Positions 1 through 10,288 of a stretch of DNA of 47,196 nt are shown here, one piece after another (positions within the stretch are counted from its first letter, which is position 1; the number at the start of each line of letters is the position of its first letter). Source of the DNA: Candidatus Omnitrophota bacterium (lineage in GTDB: Bacteria > Omnitrophota > Gorgyraeia > Aquiviventales > Aquiviventaceae); assembly GCA_016209275.1 (NCBI GenBank), contig JACQWM010000042.1, positions 1 to 47,196 on the forward strand, given 5' to 3'. Below the pieces are notes generated by a model. That model worked only from the letters and a program-made list of their open reading frames with translations, was not told the DNA's origin and ran no database searches. Position numbers and translations under genes: made by a program.

Positions 1-3000
1 GGGTTACGGTGTTCTGGAACGTGCCGGTCGGGGTCCACTGGATGGTGCAGGCCGCGCCTACGACACAGGTCACCCCGCCATCCGGCGCATTCAGCACCAG
101 CTTGCCGGTGATCTCAAAGGGATTCGCGGAGTTATCACCCACCGCCGGGTTATTGGCATCCTCCACCCGCACCTTGATGATGTTGCCCAAGATCTTGTTA
201 GGAACCGTCCATGGGTAACTCCCATTGGGATTGCCAGCACTCACCGTGCCGGAATCATCGATGATGTTCGGGTAGCTGGTGCCGCTATCCGTGGAGTAGT
301 AGAGCTTGACGTTCGTGATGTTGCCGGTCTTGGTCCAGGTGATGGAGTACGGATCGCCCACGAACAGCTCGATGCCGCTGGCATCCGGCGCACTGAGGAT
401 CAACTGGCCCTTGACCGTGAAGACGGCGTTGGACTTATCGTTGACCACCGTGTAGCTGACCCCCTCGACCTTGATCTTCATGTTGGGGCTGGTCGGCACG
501 GTGTTGTCGATGAACCAGGCGTAGGGGCTCGCGGTGGCCGCAATCCCGGACGTGGTAATCTCGTTCCAGGTCGGGGTCGTGCTGTTGCCATCGGCGGCAT
601 AGTAGAGTTTGACCGTCTTGCCGGCGGTGGCCCAATCCCCCCTCTTGGTCCAGGTGATGTTGTAGGTCGAGCCCACATCCCAGGACTGGCCGCCGTCCGG
701 GGCGGTCAAGTCGAGGAAGCCGCGGATCTCGGCATTGTTCAAGCCCACGTTGATGGTGTCGGCATTGTTCGGATCGCTGACGCGGACCTTCAGGCTGGTG
801 GTGAGGGTTGCGGGGACGTTCCAATCGCACGTCCCGGCCCCGGAGGGGGCCAACCCATCATTGGTCCCGCCGCAATACGGCGTCGTCTCATCAATCACCG
901 TCCAGTCGCTCCCGCCGTTGAGCGAGTACTCAATCTTCACGTTCGGGAAGTTCGTCGGGTTCCCCCCGACGGTCCAGGTGACCGCCGTGGGGGTCTCCGC
1001 CGTCACCGGCACCCCGTTCTCCGGCGCGGTCAACTCCAGCACCGCCTTGATCGCGAAGGTGTTGGATTCATGCTGAACCACGTAGGGATAGGCCTCGCTG
1101 TTGCTGTCGGTGGCCTTGATCTTGTACTGCAGGCCGAGGGCATCCGGAATGTCCGCTTCCAGCCAGGTGTAGGTCTCCAGCGCCCCCACGGCATTGACCG
1201 GCGTGTGGGTCGTAATGAGGGTGTAGGTGGAGCCGTTGTTGCTGGAGTAGTAGAGCTTCACACTCGCCACCGAGCCGGTGCGCGTATAGCTAATCGCCTG
1301 CGAGGCGGCGTTGACCGCGACGTTGGCCGGCATCGGCTCTAAGACGAGCTTGCCCGCGATATGGAAGACCGGCGAGTCGTCGATCACATTGGCATTGCCA
1401 TTGTCCGTCACCCGGATCACCACGTTCTCGGAGATCGCATCCGGGATATTGTCCCAGGTGTAGCTGCCGGCCCCGGCGGTGAGGGTCACGGCACTCGCCC
1501 CGGCCCCCAAGGTGGTCCACGTCCCCCCGCTCTTGGAGTATTCGAGCTTGACCGAGCTGACCGTATTCGCCACGGTGCTGGTGCTGGTGATATTGACCAC
1601 ATGGCCGTTCGTGCCAACCACCAAGTCAGTCAATCCCTGACTGTCGATGTCCCCGGTGGGAACCGCCACGGTCAAGACCGGCCGAATCGAGAAGGTGTTC
1701 GTGGAAGTATCCGTGACGCTGGTGTAGCTGGGGTTATCATGCGTGATGCGCACCTTGGCCGCCTCGGTCTTGACATCCGGGATCGGGTTCCAGACGTAGG
1801 TTTGGTTGCCATTGCCGTTGGTCGCCAACTGCCCGGCGGTCAGCGTGGCAATCGGCTGCCAGGCCAGACCGTCATAGTATTCGAGCTTGATCGGGTTGAC
1901 CTGGCCGGTACCAGTCCACTTGATCTCTTGGCTCGTCCCTTTATTCCAGACAAGGCCAGCGTCCTCAGGCTGGGTCAAGGTCAGCACCCCATAGATGTTG
2001 TTGACGGAGGCGGAGGTCTTGACCACGCCGGTAAAGTTCGGATCGCGCACGCGCACCTTCAAGGCAGTGGTAATTTCGCTGGCGGTGGGGGTCCAACTGC
2101 CATAGGATGTCGGCGACCCATCGGTGCCTGGGGCGGCCGCGCTGGTAATCAACTGCCAAGTCGGCGAGGTCGAGTCCCCATCCAGCGCATACTCCAACGT
2201 CAAGTTATTCGGGAAGCTGCCGGTGGGCGTCCATTGGATATTGCACGCCGTGCCCACCGAACAGGTCACCCCGCCGTTGGGCGCGTTCAAGGTCAGGGTG
2301 CCGCCGATCTTGAAGGCATTGGTGGAGATGTCAAAGACATCGGTGTTGCCGGCATCGACGATCTTGACCTTCCGATTGGCCCCGATGCTATTGGGCACCG
2401 TCCAGGAGTAGCTGCCGTTGGGGTTGCCAGCGCTCACCGTGCCGGAATCATCGATGACATTCGGGAACGTCGAACCGTTGTCCGTGGAGTAGTAGAGCTT
2501 GACGTTGGTGATGTTGCCGGTCTTGGTCCAGGTGATGGAGTAGGGATCGCCCCCGCGGTACATTTCAATCCCGGCCGCATCCGGCGCACTGAGGATCAAC
2601 TGGCCCTTGACGGTGAAGACGGCGTTGGACTTATCGTTGACCACCGTGTAGCTGACCCCCTCGATCTTGATCTTCATGTTCGGGCTGGTGGGCACGGTGT
2701 TGTCGATGTACCACAGATACGGGCTGCTAGCCGCCGCCACGCCCGTGGCAATCTGCGCCCAGGTCGGGCTCGTGCTATTGCCATCCGGGGCGTACCAGAG
2801 CGAAACCGTCTTGCCGGCCGTGGCCCAATCGCCCTTCTTGGTCCAGATGATGTTGAAGGTGGAGCCCACATCCCAGGACTGGCCGCCATCCGGGGCGGTC
2901 AAGTCGAGGAAGCCGCGGATCTCCACGTTGGTGCCATCACCCACGTTGATCGTATCGGTGTTGTTGGGATCGCTGACGCGCAGCTTCACGGTCGTGGTCA

Positions 3001-6000
3001 ACGTATTCGGCACGTTCCAGCTGCAGGAGCCCGCTCCGGCCGGAGCAAGACCATCATCGACCGTGCCGCAGGCTTCCTGGATCGGATTCCAGGGGCCGGC
3101 GATGCCGTTAACCGAGTATTCGAGCTTGACGTCCGTCAAGCCGGTCGGGCTGCCGCCGATGCTCCAGGTGACACTCGCTGGGGTCTCCGCCGTGACCACC
3201 GCGCCATTCTCCGGGGCGGTCAGGTCCAGCACGGCCTTGATGGCGAACTGGTTGGAGACATCTTGGACGATGTAGGGATTCGCCTCGCTGTTGCCATCGG
3301 TGGCCTTGACTTTGTACTGTAAGCCCAACGCATCCGGCATCGTGGTCCAAGCCGGAGCGTACGTGCCCGGAGAAGAGTGGGGATTCGTGCTGATCAACGT
3401 GTAGTTGCTGCCGTTATCCGAGGAGTAGTACAACTTTACTGAGGTAATCGTGCCGGTCGTGGTATACGTAATCGCCTGGGTCTTGGGCGTTACCGGGACA
3501 TTTGCTGGCATCGCCCCTAACTGGATCTTTCCGGCAATATGGAACACGGGCGAGTCATCCAGCACATTCGCATTACCGTTGTCGGTCACGCGGATGACCA
3601 CGTTCTCGCTGATCGCATCCGGGATGTTATCCCACGTGTAGCTGCCCACACCATTCGTGAGGGTCACGGCATTTGCCCCAGCGCCCAGCGTGGTCCACGT
3701 CCCGCCGTCCTTGGAGTATTCCAGCTTGACGGAGCTGACCGTGTTCGCCACAGTGCTGGTGCTGGTCACATTGACGACATGGCCGTCCGTGCCAACGACC
3801 AAGTCGGTATCCCCTTGGCTGTCGATATCGCCGGTCGGCACCGCCACCGTCAGCACCGGGCGGATGGAGAAGGTGTTGTCGGACTCATCCGTGACCACCG
3901 AGGAGAAGTTCGTGTCATCATGCGTCACGCGGACCTTGGCCAGCTCGGTCTTGATGTCCGGGATCGGGTTCCAGGTGTAGGTCTGCACGCCATCGCCGTT
4001 GGTCGTCAACTGCCCCGCGGTTAAGGTGGCCATCGGCTGCCAGGCGGTGCCGTCGTAGTACTCCAGCTTGATCGGATTCACATTACCGGTGCCGGTCCAC
4101 TTGACCTCCTGGCTGGTCCCCTTGTTCCAGACGATGCCGGTCAGATTCGGCTGGGTCACCACCACATTGCCGCGGATCTTGTTGTTCGAAGACGATTGCA
4201 CCGTCACATCGCCGGCATTGGCAGGGTCCAGCGCCCGGACCTTCATCTGTGCGCTGATTTTATCCGCCGCCGGGCTCCAGCTTGAGTACGTCTGTAGCTG
4301 CGTTGTGGTGCCGGCCGCCACGGTGGCGATGGTGGTCCAGGTAGGGGTCGTCGTGTCCGCGTCAAGCGTGTAGTCCAGCCGGACATTGGTCCACGTGCCG
4401 GTCGGCGTCCACTGAATCGTGCAGGTTGAGCCCACCACACAGGTGACACCGCCTGTCGGCGCTCCTAACGTAAGCTTGCCCACGATCGTAAACGGATTAG
4501 TCGAGGTGTCAACCACATCCGAGTTGCCGGCATCAACGATCCTGACCTTCATGACGTTGCCGAGGATCTTATCCGGCACCGTCCACGGGTAGGTTTGATC
4601 GGAGGCGTTCACGGTTGCGCTATTATCAATGACGTTCGGGTAGTCCGTGCCGCCATTCTGCGAATAAAAGAGATTGACCTTGAACGTGCCGGTGGCGGTC
4701 CAGGTGATCGACTTTGGATCGCCGACTTTCAAGGGCTGGGCTTCGTTATCCGGCGCGGTCAAGTTCAGCACGCCCTTGACCGTGAAGTCCGCCTGCGAGG
4801 CGTCGTTGACGTAGGCGGCATCGGCAATGCTCTCAATCTTGATGCGGTACAGCTTGGAGGTCTGGCTCGGGATCGTCCAGTCGTACTTCGGCCCGCCTGA
4901 GCCTTCGAGGTTGTTGTAGGCGATCGGGTTTTGCACCGTCACCGGCCAGGTCGAGCCGCTGTTCAGGCTGGCTAAGATTTGCAGGTTGCCGAGGTTCCCT
5001 CGATAGGTCCAGGTGATGGGGATGTTGCCTGCCCCCACCGTGTAGGTCTGACTCTCCGCCAAGGTCAAATCCACAACGCCCTTCACATGGAACGCCGCGG
5101 TCTCATACGCCACCGTGTTGTCAGTCGCATCCTCGATGCGCAGCTTGACGTTCGTGCTGATCAGATCCGGCACTTCCCAGGAGCAGTTGAGGTTCGAGGC
5201 GGTGACCTGGTTGCAGGGCGCTGCCAACTGGACGAATGCCGCGCCATCCTTGGAGTAGAACAGCTTCACGTTGGCGATGTTGCCGCTCTTGGTCCATTGG
5301 ATCGTGTGGTTGGTGGTCGCGTCACCGGCCTTGCTGACCTTCACCGCGCTGGCGTTGATGTTGGAGCCGCTGGGATTGCTGATTTGCAGCTTGCCCTTGA
5401 TGGTCAGATTGCCGCCAGTCACCAGCACGTCGTTCGGGAACGCGTTGCTGCGCACACGAAACTGCACCTGATTGCCGATCGCATCAGGAATATGTCCAAA
5501 CAGCGACCAATCCAGCCCGTTGCCATTGCTGATATTGCTGGCAATCGTGCCACCCCCTGATGGGGGCCAGGTCGTGCCGCCATCCGTGCTATACAGCACA
5601 TCCACGGTGTTGACGGTGCCGTCAGTCGCCCACGTCATCGCCGGCGTGTCCTCGCCGACGTAGAGCGTTTGGCCTCCGCTCAAGTTCAACGTGCGCAATT
5701 TGGCTTTGATGACAAAGGCCGGAGAAATCGAGTTGATCGACCCATCGCTGCGGGCTTGGATCTTGACCATAAACTGCGCATTCTTCGCGTCGGCGATCGC
5801 GTTGGTCGGAATCGGATCCCAGTTGTACGCCTGGGCCGACGCATCCAGCACGGTGGGTGTTCCCACAATCGTGCCGGTGAAGCTTTGGCCGTTATCAATG
5901 GAGTACAACAGATCCACGTTCCCCAGCGCCCCGCCCAGCGGAGTCCACGTAATCGCCCCGATGCCGCCAAGCTCCCAGACGCTGGAGCCATTCGGCGTGT

Positions 6001-9000
6001 TCAGCGTCAGATTGCCCTTGATCTGAAAGAGCGCAGAATCCGCCTTGGTGTTGGTCTCATCACCCACCAGCTCGACGCGAATCCGCATGGTGTTGTAGAT
6101 CACATCGGCGTCAGGAACCACCCAGGTGCAGGATTGCGTGCTCGCCGGCAGCACCGCGGAATCAGGGTTAGGGTTGGTGCACATGGCGTCATTCCAGGCC
6201 GTGCCATCCTTCGAATACCGAACGCGCACATCGCTGGCCCAGCTTGATGGCGAGGACGCCCAGGTGATCGTCGCCGTGTTGCCGATCAGGTACAGCGACT
6301 GGTTAGTCTGAACGTTCGTGATATTACCCTTCAAGGCAAACGCCTGGGTGACCCCTGCGGTTCCGGTCACCGGGTCAGGCTCGGTGGTTTTGTAGACTTT
6401 GATTTTGCATGTGCTGCATTGCTGATCCGGAATATTGGTCCAGTTGTAGGCTCCTGCTGACGCATTGAGCGTAAAGCCCGGGGTCGGATAGTCCAGGGCC
6501 ACGATGTTCACGGTGCAGTCCACATCGTTGCCGGTGGGTGTGAGGCAGATGTACACATTACCGATGCTGCCTGAGGGGGTCCAGGTGATGGAGAAGTTGC
6601 TTCCGACGCGCAGCGTATCGCTGGAGGTCGGAGCGGTCATCAAAATCTTGCCCTTGACCGTGTACGGCCCGAATTGGTCATACACCAGATCAACATTCGC
6701 CTCTTCTGCCACGCGAATGCCGACGTTGGTCCCAATGATGTCCGGCGGATTCCAGGTATAGAGGGTGGTGGGATCGGCCACAGGACTTAAGCCCGTCGCG
6801 GTCGTTGGTGTGGTCATGGTGACCCAGCAGGCATTCGCCCACGCATTGTCCTTGCACGTGCTGTAGCTCGTGGTGTATTTGATGGCCACGTTGGTCAAGC
6901 CGCTGCCACCGCCGATGTCGATCGTGATAGGTTGCGCCTGGCCCACGCGTAACGTGGTCGTGGTCACAGGACTATGCATGGCGACCGAGGCGATGATGCT
7001 CAAGAAGCCATCGCCGGCATCAGGACCCGTGTCAAATATAGTCGAGCTGCCGCTCTGCATGACTTTGATCTTGACGGCCGCGCTCTGGGGAGTATTGGAA
7101 GGAATCGGATTCCAGTCGTAGCAGAGCTTGCCGCTCGCGCACCGATTGCTGGTTTCACAGCCATTGGCGCCTGTGCCCGCATAAAAATGCGTGGCATCAT
7201 TGGCCCCAAGGGTCAGATTGGTCGCAATGGCCGTATAGGCCCCACCGCTGACGTTGTACAGCACATCGACGTTGTTCACATCGCCGGTCGTGGTCCATTG
7301 AATCGTCCGGCATCGTCCCACCGGCCATTGGTCGGTGTCAATCGGCTTCTCGACCGTAATCTGCGGCCGGATTTCAAAATTCGGGCTTGAGACGCCAAAG
7401 ATGCCATTGTTCGCATCGGTCGCCGCCGTCGCCAGCTCTGTCCGAATCGTGAATGTCGTCGCGGGATTATTCGGAATAGACGGCCACGCATATCCCGTAC
7501 CCCCAGCGCTGGGCGTAAACCCGCGCTGCATGGTGCCGCCGGTTCCGGCTCCAGGATTGGTGGACCCATTCAAGGTATAGTGGGTGGCATCTACATTGGT
7601 AATCGTCCAAAAGCTATTGTTGGCCGAAACGCTGTTTCCCGTGATCCAGACTTTATCGTTCGTTGCCAATCCATGGGCCGAAGCTGTCGTCACCTGGACA
7701 GGCGTTGCCGCTGAGGTTGAGCTAATCGTCACCGCGGCAGGCAGGTTGCTGTCAAATGCGGCATTTTTGTAGAGTTTCAGCAACACAACCCCATTGTCAT
7801 CTAAGTTGCCGACCTTGCTCCACGTGATCGTGCGCGTGGTCTCGCCGACATAACACAAGTTGCTGGGACAATCTGGATTGGTCGCACTCACACTCCCTCG
7901 AATCGTAAAGTCCGCATTAGACGCATCGCAGTTTCGCTTAGTGCAGTCGCTCGCAGACAACGTCGTGTCCATGAGGCGTATGCGCGCGGTGGTCACATCG
8001 GTATCCGCAGCATCAATGGCGGCTTGAATGGTGCTCCAGGTGGCGTCGTTCCAGGCATACGCATCAGCCCCAGCCGACACGCCGGTCGCAATCTTCGTCG
8101 TCTTGTAGGCCCCGCCGCTATTGAGTGACAACTCAATCGTGAGCGCGTGGGCCGCGGCATCCGCGCTATGCTTCCAGGTAATCGGCGCGGTTTGGCCGAC
8201 CTGCCAGACCTCTCCACCGTTGGGTTGGAGCAGAGTGATCGGCGGGAACTGCGCCACGAAGTACTGCAAGTCGGCGACGAGGGGGGCGGCGATGACCGCC
8301 TGCACTGAAGCCGACCGGAACGAGTAGAATGTGGACGTGTCGGAGACATCCGCCACAACAGCCATGTCATCCGCAAGGGCTCTGGCGGCGTTTGCAGCAC
8401 CAATGTTGGTTGGCGCCGTCGACGCAACCAACACGATCATTCGATCGAGGTGCTCCAGTGGTGCCGTGCTGAGCGTTGTTGTCTTCGCTTTAATGTAGGT
8501 GCCGTTCGTCGTGCAGTCATCGGCCCCGCCGTTGCCGGTTGATCCGTTCAGCGTGAAGGTATTCGCGCCCGTGTTCGTGATCACCCAGAGTCCATTGGCG
8601 GTTGGATTACCTGCCGTACCCACGGTCGAACCGCTGATATGCACCATGTCCCCGGTGCTTAGTCCATGAGACGTTGAGGTAATGATGATCGGTCCGGCGT
8701 TGCTGTTGTCACAATTGGTCCATGAAGTGGTTCCGCCGCCGGACGTCCATTGCTGCGTGCCGCCTTGGACCAAAGTGGTTGTGGTTGAGGTGTCACCGCC
8801 AGTCAGATCAACCACGTAATACCTCGTCACGGCTTCGGTGCCGGCAGTGCTTTCCGTCCCGCCTCGCGTGAAGGTCAGTGTTGTGGCATTGGTGATCGCC
8901 CCACGGGCAATGTACAGTTGGTCATGCCCTGCGGCCGCCGTGCTAAACGCCGTGGAATACGGAAAGAGCAGCGCACTGGCGCCGCTGTTGGTCAGGGCTG

Positions 9001-9865
9001 GACTCAGCGCGCCGGAGTTGGTTGGCAATGGCCCGCCGCTATCAGGATCAGCGCCGCTGTTCGTCATGGTTTGATTCGCTGAGTCAGTCGCTACTGGGAA
9101 ACCTATCTGTCCGGTTTGCACCGTAGCATCGTAATTGAACTCAATCACCTGCCACACAATCTGGATCGCTTTTGTTCCCGAAGCGCGATAGCGCGTCAGC
9201 AGCATATTGCTGGAATCAGTGAAGGTGGGCAGCAACATGAGCTGGTTCGTCTGCGTCGAGGTGGTAAACGATGCGCGCGTATTGATGATTGGCACGGCCC
9301 GGCAGGGATAGGTCGATGGGCTGCAGTTGCTGCCATCCGGCTTGGTCACGCTGAGGCTCGTCGGCATCGTAATCGTTTTTGTCAGTTGATTCGACTGCAT
9401 ACTGGAAATGCCTCGCTGCACGCTCACCCCATCCTCAAACTCCACCACCTGCCAGCCGACTGAGGAAAACACCGTGCCTCCGGCGCGGTCAATAGCAATC
9501 GTGTCATTATCCTCAAACTGCCCGGTGAAAAACTGATTCTGATCCGCAGCGACTGATTCAACGAGGGAGGACAGCAAGATGATCGATTTGGCCTGATTGA
9601 TTGTTCCGCCAATGCTGGTCGTCTGCACGGTATCGTCCGCGTCAAACACCACTTTGCCGCGGTAGACTTTCTTGATCTGCGAGGCTTCAAGGTCCGTCAG
9701 ACCAAGAGCCTCCTTAATGGTCTGGAATGGTTGCGGGGCCCATGTCGGAATCGGCAGCGGCACGCCGTTGAAGGTGAGCGCAAATGCCAGCGCGCCGCGA
9801 ACCACTTTCATCCACGGCCTGTGGAAGAACGACCACGATGCGGGATAGGCTCCGCCGTCGTTCAT
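1..9865 (-). CDS. Giant repetitive exported protein, partial (C-terminus beyond left edge)
   Basis: The minus-strand frame from ATG 9865 stays open to the window edge, giving 3288 codons without a stop in my translation. The start follows a strong ribosome site (AAGGAGGTGAG) and overlaps the upstream stop as ATGA. The N-terminus has basic residues then a hydrophobic stretch (about residues 19-45), consistent with export. Residues about 60-270 hold two related segments centred on WQVVEFEDG and WQVIEFNYD. Residues about 390 and 740 carry HGLSTGD/HGLATND motifs resembling FCCH-like beta domains. From about residue 540 onward there are about 26 Ig-like domains of about 100 residues with a pattern like VGxxxxITW, NVKLYYS, YSWTVPD, resembling bacterial Kre9/KNH (PF10342) repeats. 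Domains 12-18 and 19-25 form two copies of a 7-domain unit and domain 26 opens a third. An adhesin or surface-layer role is inferred. Confidence 0.9.
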   Translation of the reverse strand, partial: MNDGGAYPASWSFFHRPWMKVVRGALAFALTFNGVPLPIPTWAPQPFQTIKEALGLTDLEASQIKKVYRGKVVFDADDTVQTTSIGGTINQAKSIILLSSLVESVAADQNQFFTGQFEDNDTIAIDRAGGTVFSSVGWQVVEFEDGVSVQRGISSMQSNQLTKTITMPTSLSVTKPDGSNCSPSTYPCRAVPIINTRASFTTSTQTNQLMLLPTFTDSSNMLLTRYRASGTKAIQIVWQVIEFNYDATVQTGQIGFPVATDSANQTMTNSGADPDSGGPLPTNSGALSPALTNSGASALLFPYSTAFSTAAAGHDQLYIARGAITNATTLTFTRGGTESTAGTEAVTRYYVVDLTGGDTSTTTTLVQGGTQQWTSGGGTTSWTNCDNSNAGPIIITSTSHGLSTGDMVHISGSTVGTAGNPTANGLWVITNTGANTFTLNGSTGNGGADDCTTNGTYIKAKTTTLSTAPLEHLDRMIVLVASTAPTNIGAANAARALADDMAVVADVSDTSTFYSFRSASVQAVIAAPLVADLQYFVAQFPPITLLQPNGGEVWQVGQTAPITWKHSADAAAHALTIELSLNSGGAYKTTKIATGVSAGADAYAWNDATWSTIQAAIDAADTDVTTARIRLMDTTLSASDCTKRNCDASNADFTIRGSVSATNPDCPSNLCYVGETTRTITWSKVGNLDDNGVVLLKLYKNAAFDSNLPAAVTISSTSAATPVQVTTASAHGLATNDKVWITGNSVSANNSFWTITNVDATHYTLNGSTNPGAGTGGTMQRGFTPSAGGTGYAWPSIPNNPATTFTIRTELATAATDANNGIFGVSSPNFEIRPQITVEKPIDTDQWPVGRCRTIQWTTTGDVNNVDVLYNVSGGAYTAIATNLTLGANDATHFYAGTGANGCETSNRCASGKLCYDWNPIPSNTPQSAAVKIKVMQSGSSTIFDTGPDAGDGFLSIIASVAMHSPVTTTTLRVGQAQPITIDIGGGSGLTNVAIKYTTSYSTCKDNAWANACWVTMTTPTTATGLSPVADPTTLYTWNPPDIIGTNVGIRVAEEANVDLVYDQFGPYTVKGKILMTAPTSSDTLRVGSNFSITWTPSGSIGNVYICLTPTGNDVDCTVNIVALDYPTPGFTLNASAGAYNWTNIPDQQCSTCKIKVYKTTEPDPVTGTAGVTQAFALKGNITNVQTNQSLYLIGNTATITWASSPSSWASDVRVRYSKDGTAWNDAMCTNPNPDSAVLPASTQSCTWVVPDADVIYNTMRIRVELVGDETNTKADSALFQIKGNLTLNTPNGSSVWELGGIGAITWTPLGGALGNVDLLYSIDNGQSFTGTIVGTPTVLDASAQAYNWDPIPTNAIADAKNAQFMVKIQARSDGSINSISPAFVIKAKLRTLNLSGGQTLYVGEDTPAMTWATDGTVNTVDVLYSTDGGTTWPPSGGGTIASNISNGNGLDWSLFGHIPDAIGNQVQFRVRSNAFPNDVLVTGGNLTIKGKLQISNPSGSNINASAVKVSKAGDATTNHTIQWTKSGNIANVKLFYSKDGAAFVQLAAPCNQVTASNLNCSWEVPDLISTNVKLRIEDATDNTVAYETAAFHVKGVVDLTLAESQTYTVGAGNIPITWTYRGNLGNLQILASLNSGSTWPVTVQNPIAYNNLEGSGGPKYDWTIPSQTSKLYRIKIESIADAAYVNDASQADFTVKGVLNLTAPDNEAQPLKVGDPKSITWTATGTFKVNLFYSQNGGTDYPNVIDNSATVNASDQTYPWTVPDKILGNVMKVRIVDAGNSDVVDTSTNPFTIVGKLTLGAPTGGVTCVVGSTCTIQWTPTGTWTNVRLDYTLDADTTTPTWTTIATVAAGTTTQLQTYSSWSPAADKISAQMKVRALDPANAGDVTVQSSSNNKIRGNVVVTQPNLTGIVWNKGTSQEVKWTGTGNVNPIKLEYYDGTAWQPMATLTAGQLTTNGDGVQTYTWNPIPDIKTELAKVRVTHDDTNFSSVVTDESDNTFSIRPVLTVAVPTGDIDSQGDTDLVVGTDGHVVNVTSTSTVANTVSSVKLEYSKDGGTWTTLGAGANAVTLTNGVGSYTWDNIPDAISENVVIRVTDNGNANVLDDSPVFHIAGKIQLGAMPANVPVTPKTQAITYTTTGTITSVKLYYSSDNGSNYTLISTNPHSSPGTYAPAWTTMPDALGLQYKVKATDGNSEANPYIVQDVSNQFAIKAVLDLTAPENGAVVTAETPASVTWSIGGSPTGLTDVKLEYSVNGIAGPWNPIQEACGTVDDGLAPAGAGSCSWNVPNTLTTTVKLRVSDPNNTDTINVGDGTNVEIRGFLDLTAPDGGQSWDVGSTFNIIWTKKGDWATAGKTVSLWYAPDGNSTSPTWAQIATGVAAASSPYLWYIDNTVPTSPNMKIKIEGVSYTVVNDKSNAVFTVKGQLILSAPDAAGIEMYRGGDPYSITWTKTGNITNVKLYYSTDNGSTFPNVIDDSGTVSAGNPNGSYSWTVPNSIGANRKVKIVDAGNTDVFDISTNAFKIGGTLTLNAPNGGVTCSVGTACNIQWTPTGSFPNNLTLEYALDGDSTSPTWQLITSAAAPGTDGSPTSYGSWTPTASEITTALKVRVRDPNFTGVVKTSASVNNIYGVLTLTQPEDAGLVWNKGTSQEIKWTGTGQVNPIKLEYYDGLAWQPIATLTAGQLATNGNGNQTYVWNPIPDVKTEAAKVRITHDNPSYTSVTDTSTNTFSIRPVLTVAVPTGDIDSQGLTDLVVGTNGHVVNITSTSTVANTVSSVKLEYSKSGGTWTTLGAGASAVTLTAGAGSYTWDNIPDAISENVVIRVTDNGNANVIDDSPVFHIAGKLVLEPMPANVAVNAASQAISYTRTGSVASVKLYYSSNNGSTYTLITTHTPVNAVGALETYTWLEADIPDALGLQYKIKATDSNSEAYPYVVQHESNTFAIKAVLELTAPENGVPVTAETPTAVTWTVGGNPTNFPNVKIEYSLNGGSDWTVIDETTPYCGGTNDGLAPSGAGTCDWNVPATLTTSLKVRVSDPNNADTINVGLNNAEIRGFLDLTAPDGGQSWDVGSTYNITWTKRGDWATAGKTVKLYYAADGNSTTPTWNEITTSGIAATASPYAWFIDNTVPTSPNMKIKVEGVSYTVVNDKSNAVFTVKGQLILSAPDASGIELFVGDPYSITWTKTGNITNVKLYYSTDSGTSYPNIIDDSGTVSAGNPNGSYPWTVPNKILGNIIKVRVEDANNPAVGDNSANPFEITGKLVLNAPDGGVTCVVGAACTIQWTPTGTFQNTVT
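107..2302 (-). repeat. 7-domain super-repeat, copy B (2196 bp)
   Basis: This block inside the giant gene encodes seven Ig-like domains (732 residues) and matches the neighbouring block 2303-4480 domain for domain. Stretches near 414-720 and 2609-2916 look about 90 percent identical by eye at a fixed offset of 2196 bases. The next unit starts at 106 and leaves the window. Confidence 0.85.
2303..4480 (-). repeat. 7-domain super-repeat, copy A (about 2178 bp)
   Basis: This is the upstream partner (in coding direction) of the 107-2302 block. It has the same order of domain openings: LTLGAP, VVVTQP, LTVAVP, IQLGAMP, LDLTAPEN, LDLTAPDGG, LILSAPD. It is 18 bases shorter, so small in-frame indels have accumulated. 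The domain before it resembles the seventh domain of the unit, suggesting older amplification. Confidence 0.85.
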
Positions 9866-10287
9866 TGCGCCTCACCTCCTTCTGAAAGGTTGGGAGCGTC
9901 TGGCACAACCAGTGCGGCTTTCATCAGCGTGATTTTGGTGGCCACCCGTTTCGACTTGGTCTGGTCGTAATCCGTCTTGTCCTTAAAAATCGTCTCGCGA
10001 TACTCCACGTCTACATAATCCCCAAGATGAAGATCTTTGAGCGATTTGATCGCGACAAGCTGCGCTTTATCATCCAGCGGAAAGGCCATCTCGATGCCAT
10101 CTGTGGATTTCGCGCTCTGCGGGCTTTCCACGGCGATGAATTTCGCGCCGACACCGCTGACCAATCCGGTCACATGCTTATACGCCACCTGCTCTTCTTT
10201 GACGGCAGCCTCAGGCGCGGCTGACGCGGCCGCCATGCCCACTCCGAAGGCCACCACGAGTGCGGCCACCATGCGGTATCTGTTCAC
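9862..10287 (-). CDS. Small exported protein, unknown function
   Basis: This encodes a 141-residue protein with a clear signal peptide (MNRYRMVAALVVAFGVGMAAASA). The mature part is small and beta-rich in appearance, with VTGLVSGVGAKFIAVES, LGDYVDVEYRE and KRVATKITLM segments. These resemble OB-fold or DUF5666-like periplasmic proteins, but I cannot assign a family firmly. Its stop overlaps the start of the giant gene (ATGA at 9862-9865). It begins one base after the stop of the RAYT-fusion gene, so the three genes are almost certainly co-transcribed. A role in export or anchoring of the giant protein is possible but only inferred from position. Confidence 0.85.
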   Translation of the reverse strand: MNRYRMVAALVVAFGVGMAAASAAPEAAVKEEQVAYKHVTGLVSGVGAKFIAVESPQSAKSTDGIEMAFPLDDKAQLVAIKSLKDLHLGDYVDVEYRETIFKDKTDYDQTKSKRVATKITLMKAALVVPDAPNLSEGGEAQ

Positions 10288-10288
10288 C

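Noticed and set aside
1361-3322. Long plus-strand reading frame of 653 codons
   Set aside because: It is antisense to the giant gene and is long only because of the repeated GC-rich codon pattern; its His/Arg/Asp-rich product resembles no protein.
107-4480. Super-repeat as an insertion sequence or transposon pair
   Set aside because: The units are continuous coding repeats of Ig-like domains with no terminal inverted repeats or transposase.
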